Assembly (NCBI GenBank): GCA_002469765.1
Contig: DKNS01000084.1
Coordinates: 13,367 to 28,673, forward strand
From: Flavobacteriales bacterium UBA7382
GTDB lineage: Bacteria; Bacteroidota; Bacteroidia; Flavobacteriales_D; Sanyastnellaceae
Reading direction: 5' to 3'
DNA length: 15,307 bases
This document shows, in pieces, positions 14,652 to 15,307 of this stretch. Below the pieces are notes generated by a model. It was not told where the DNA came from. It saw nothing but the letters and a program-made list of their open reading frames with translations, and did no database searches. The stretch's first letter is position 1. Each line of letters opens with the position of its first letter. Position numbers and translations under genes: made by a program.

Positions 14652-15307
14652 ACATCCTGGTCATTGCCTCGCGGGTTCCTTTTCCCCTTGAGAAAGGAGA
14701 CAAGCTGCGGCTGTACAACCAACTGAGGCACCTTTCAGTCCGACACAAGCTTACGCTGTGCGCCCTGCAGGACCATGCATTGACCGAGGCGCAAATGGAG
14801 GCCCTCAGCCCCCTCGTCAACCACATCCACGTGCTCCGAACGCCCTTGCTCCGAAAGCTGTGGCGCATGATGTGGGCGTGGACGTCGGAATTGCCCTTTC
14901 AGGTGACGTGGTTCACCGACGGCAAGGCCAAACGTCAACTGGAACGTGTTGTCGCGGACACGCAGCCGGACCTCATTTACTGCCAGCTCGTCCGCTGTGC
15001 AGAATATGTCAAGGACTTTCACGCCTACCCCAAGGTGTTGGATTACATGGATGCTTTCAGCGCAGGCATGCACCGACGAAGCCACCAGGAAAAAAATGGA
15101 CTCCTGGCCATCTTCCGGCAGGGCTTGATGCGGGTCGAGGGCACGCGATTGGCGCGGCATGAATCGCGGACGTTCGATTACTTCGATGCCCACACAATCA
15201 TCTCAGAAAACGACCGACTCCTGATTCCCCACCTCCATAGAGACACCATTCACATCGTCCCCAATGGCGTGGACTTGGATGCGTTCAGCGCCTCGGAGCG
15301 TTCTGCC
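14648..15307 (+). CDS. GT4-like glycosyltransferase, 5' part
   Basis: Starts with GTG inside a GTGA overlap with the preceding glycosyltransferase and runs off the window end (220 codons seen). The N terminus MNILVIASRVPFPLEKGDKL is typical of GT-B enzymes. It continues with RLYNQLRHLSVRHKLTLCAL, PDLIYCQLVRCAEYV, YPKVLDYMDAFS and, near the cut, THTIISENDR-like FDAHTIISENDRLL and IHIVPNGVDLDAF, the segment linking the two Rossmann domains. This pattern resembles sugar transferases of the PEP-CTERM/XrtA-associated type as well as general GT4 enzymes. The donor-binding C-terminal domain is outside the window. Overlapping translation with its neighbour argues that the two enzymes act in the same pathway. 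Confidence 0.88.
   Translation, partial: MNILVIASRVPFPLEKGDKLRLYNQLRHLSVRHKLTLCALQDHALTEAQMEALSPLVNHIHVLRTPLLRKLWRMMWAWTSELPFQVTWFTDGKAKRQLERVVADTQPDLIYCQLVRCAEYVKDFHAYPKVLDYMDAFSAGMHRRSHQEKNGLLAIFRQGLMRVEGTRLARHESRTFDYFDAHTIISENDRLLIPHLHRDTIHIVPNGVDLDAFSASERSA

Overview
The window is almost entirely coding (about 99%), with no RNA gene, insertion sequence, integrase, CRISPR array or long repeat. No intergenic gap exceeds 67 bases. Gene content points to a Bacteroidota genome of fairly high GC, probably Flavobacteriales-like. The signs are a DUF1599 / BT_3928-family / folP / cdaA cluster, a type IX secretion (T9SS) C-terminal domain on an exported beta-propeller-like protein, and candidate promoters with a TAnnTTTG-like -7 box rather than TATAAT. 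Shine-Dalgarno-like sequences are weak. There is no sign of recent transfer, so this looks like ordinary chromosome.

Layout. (1) 1-2297, minus: methylmalonyl-CoA mutase in one continuous frame, with a small-subunit (MutA) part fused to a large-subunit (MutB) part; it is cut by the window start. (2) 2330-3694, plus: a GmhB/HisB-type HAD phosphatase and a class IV aminotransferase resembling aminodeoxychorismate lyase. (3) 6632-3681, minus: a three-gene run of duplicated DUF1599 protein, BT_3928-family DoxX-like membrane protein and DppB/OppB-type ABC permease, overlapping tail to tail with (2). (4) 6654-8338, plus: dihydropteroate synthase (folP) and diadenylate cyclase (cdaA), overlapping by 4 bp and divergent from (3) across a perfect 17-bp palindrome. 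(5) 11962-8342, minus: a dipeptidyl peptidase III lipoprotein, a terminator hairpin, then a T9SS-exported choice-of-anchor-B protein. (6) 12006-15307, plus: an LptF/LptG-family permease followed by two GT4-type glycosyltransferases, the last cut by the window end.

Functionally the window mixes B12-dependent propionate metabolism, folate synthesis (a possible pABA-forming enzyme plus folP), c-di-AMP signalling, cell-envelope building (LPS transport, glycosyltransferases, possible heptose phosphatase) and peptide turnover and uptake (DPP III, peptide-type permease).

The points most worth a second look are the MutA-MutB fusion, the palindromic divergent promoter between DUF1599 and folP, the recurring -7-like boxes only 3-11 nt before operon-leading start codons (possible leaderless mRNAs), a terminator that overlaps the next gene's promoter, and a stretch of the LptF/G gene where the better-looking coding frame switches.
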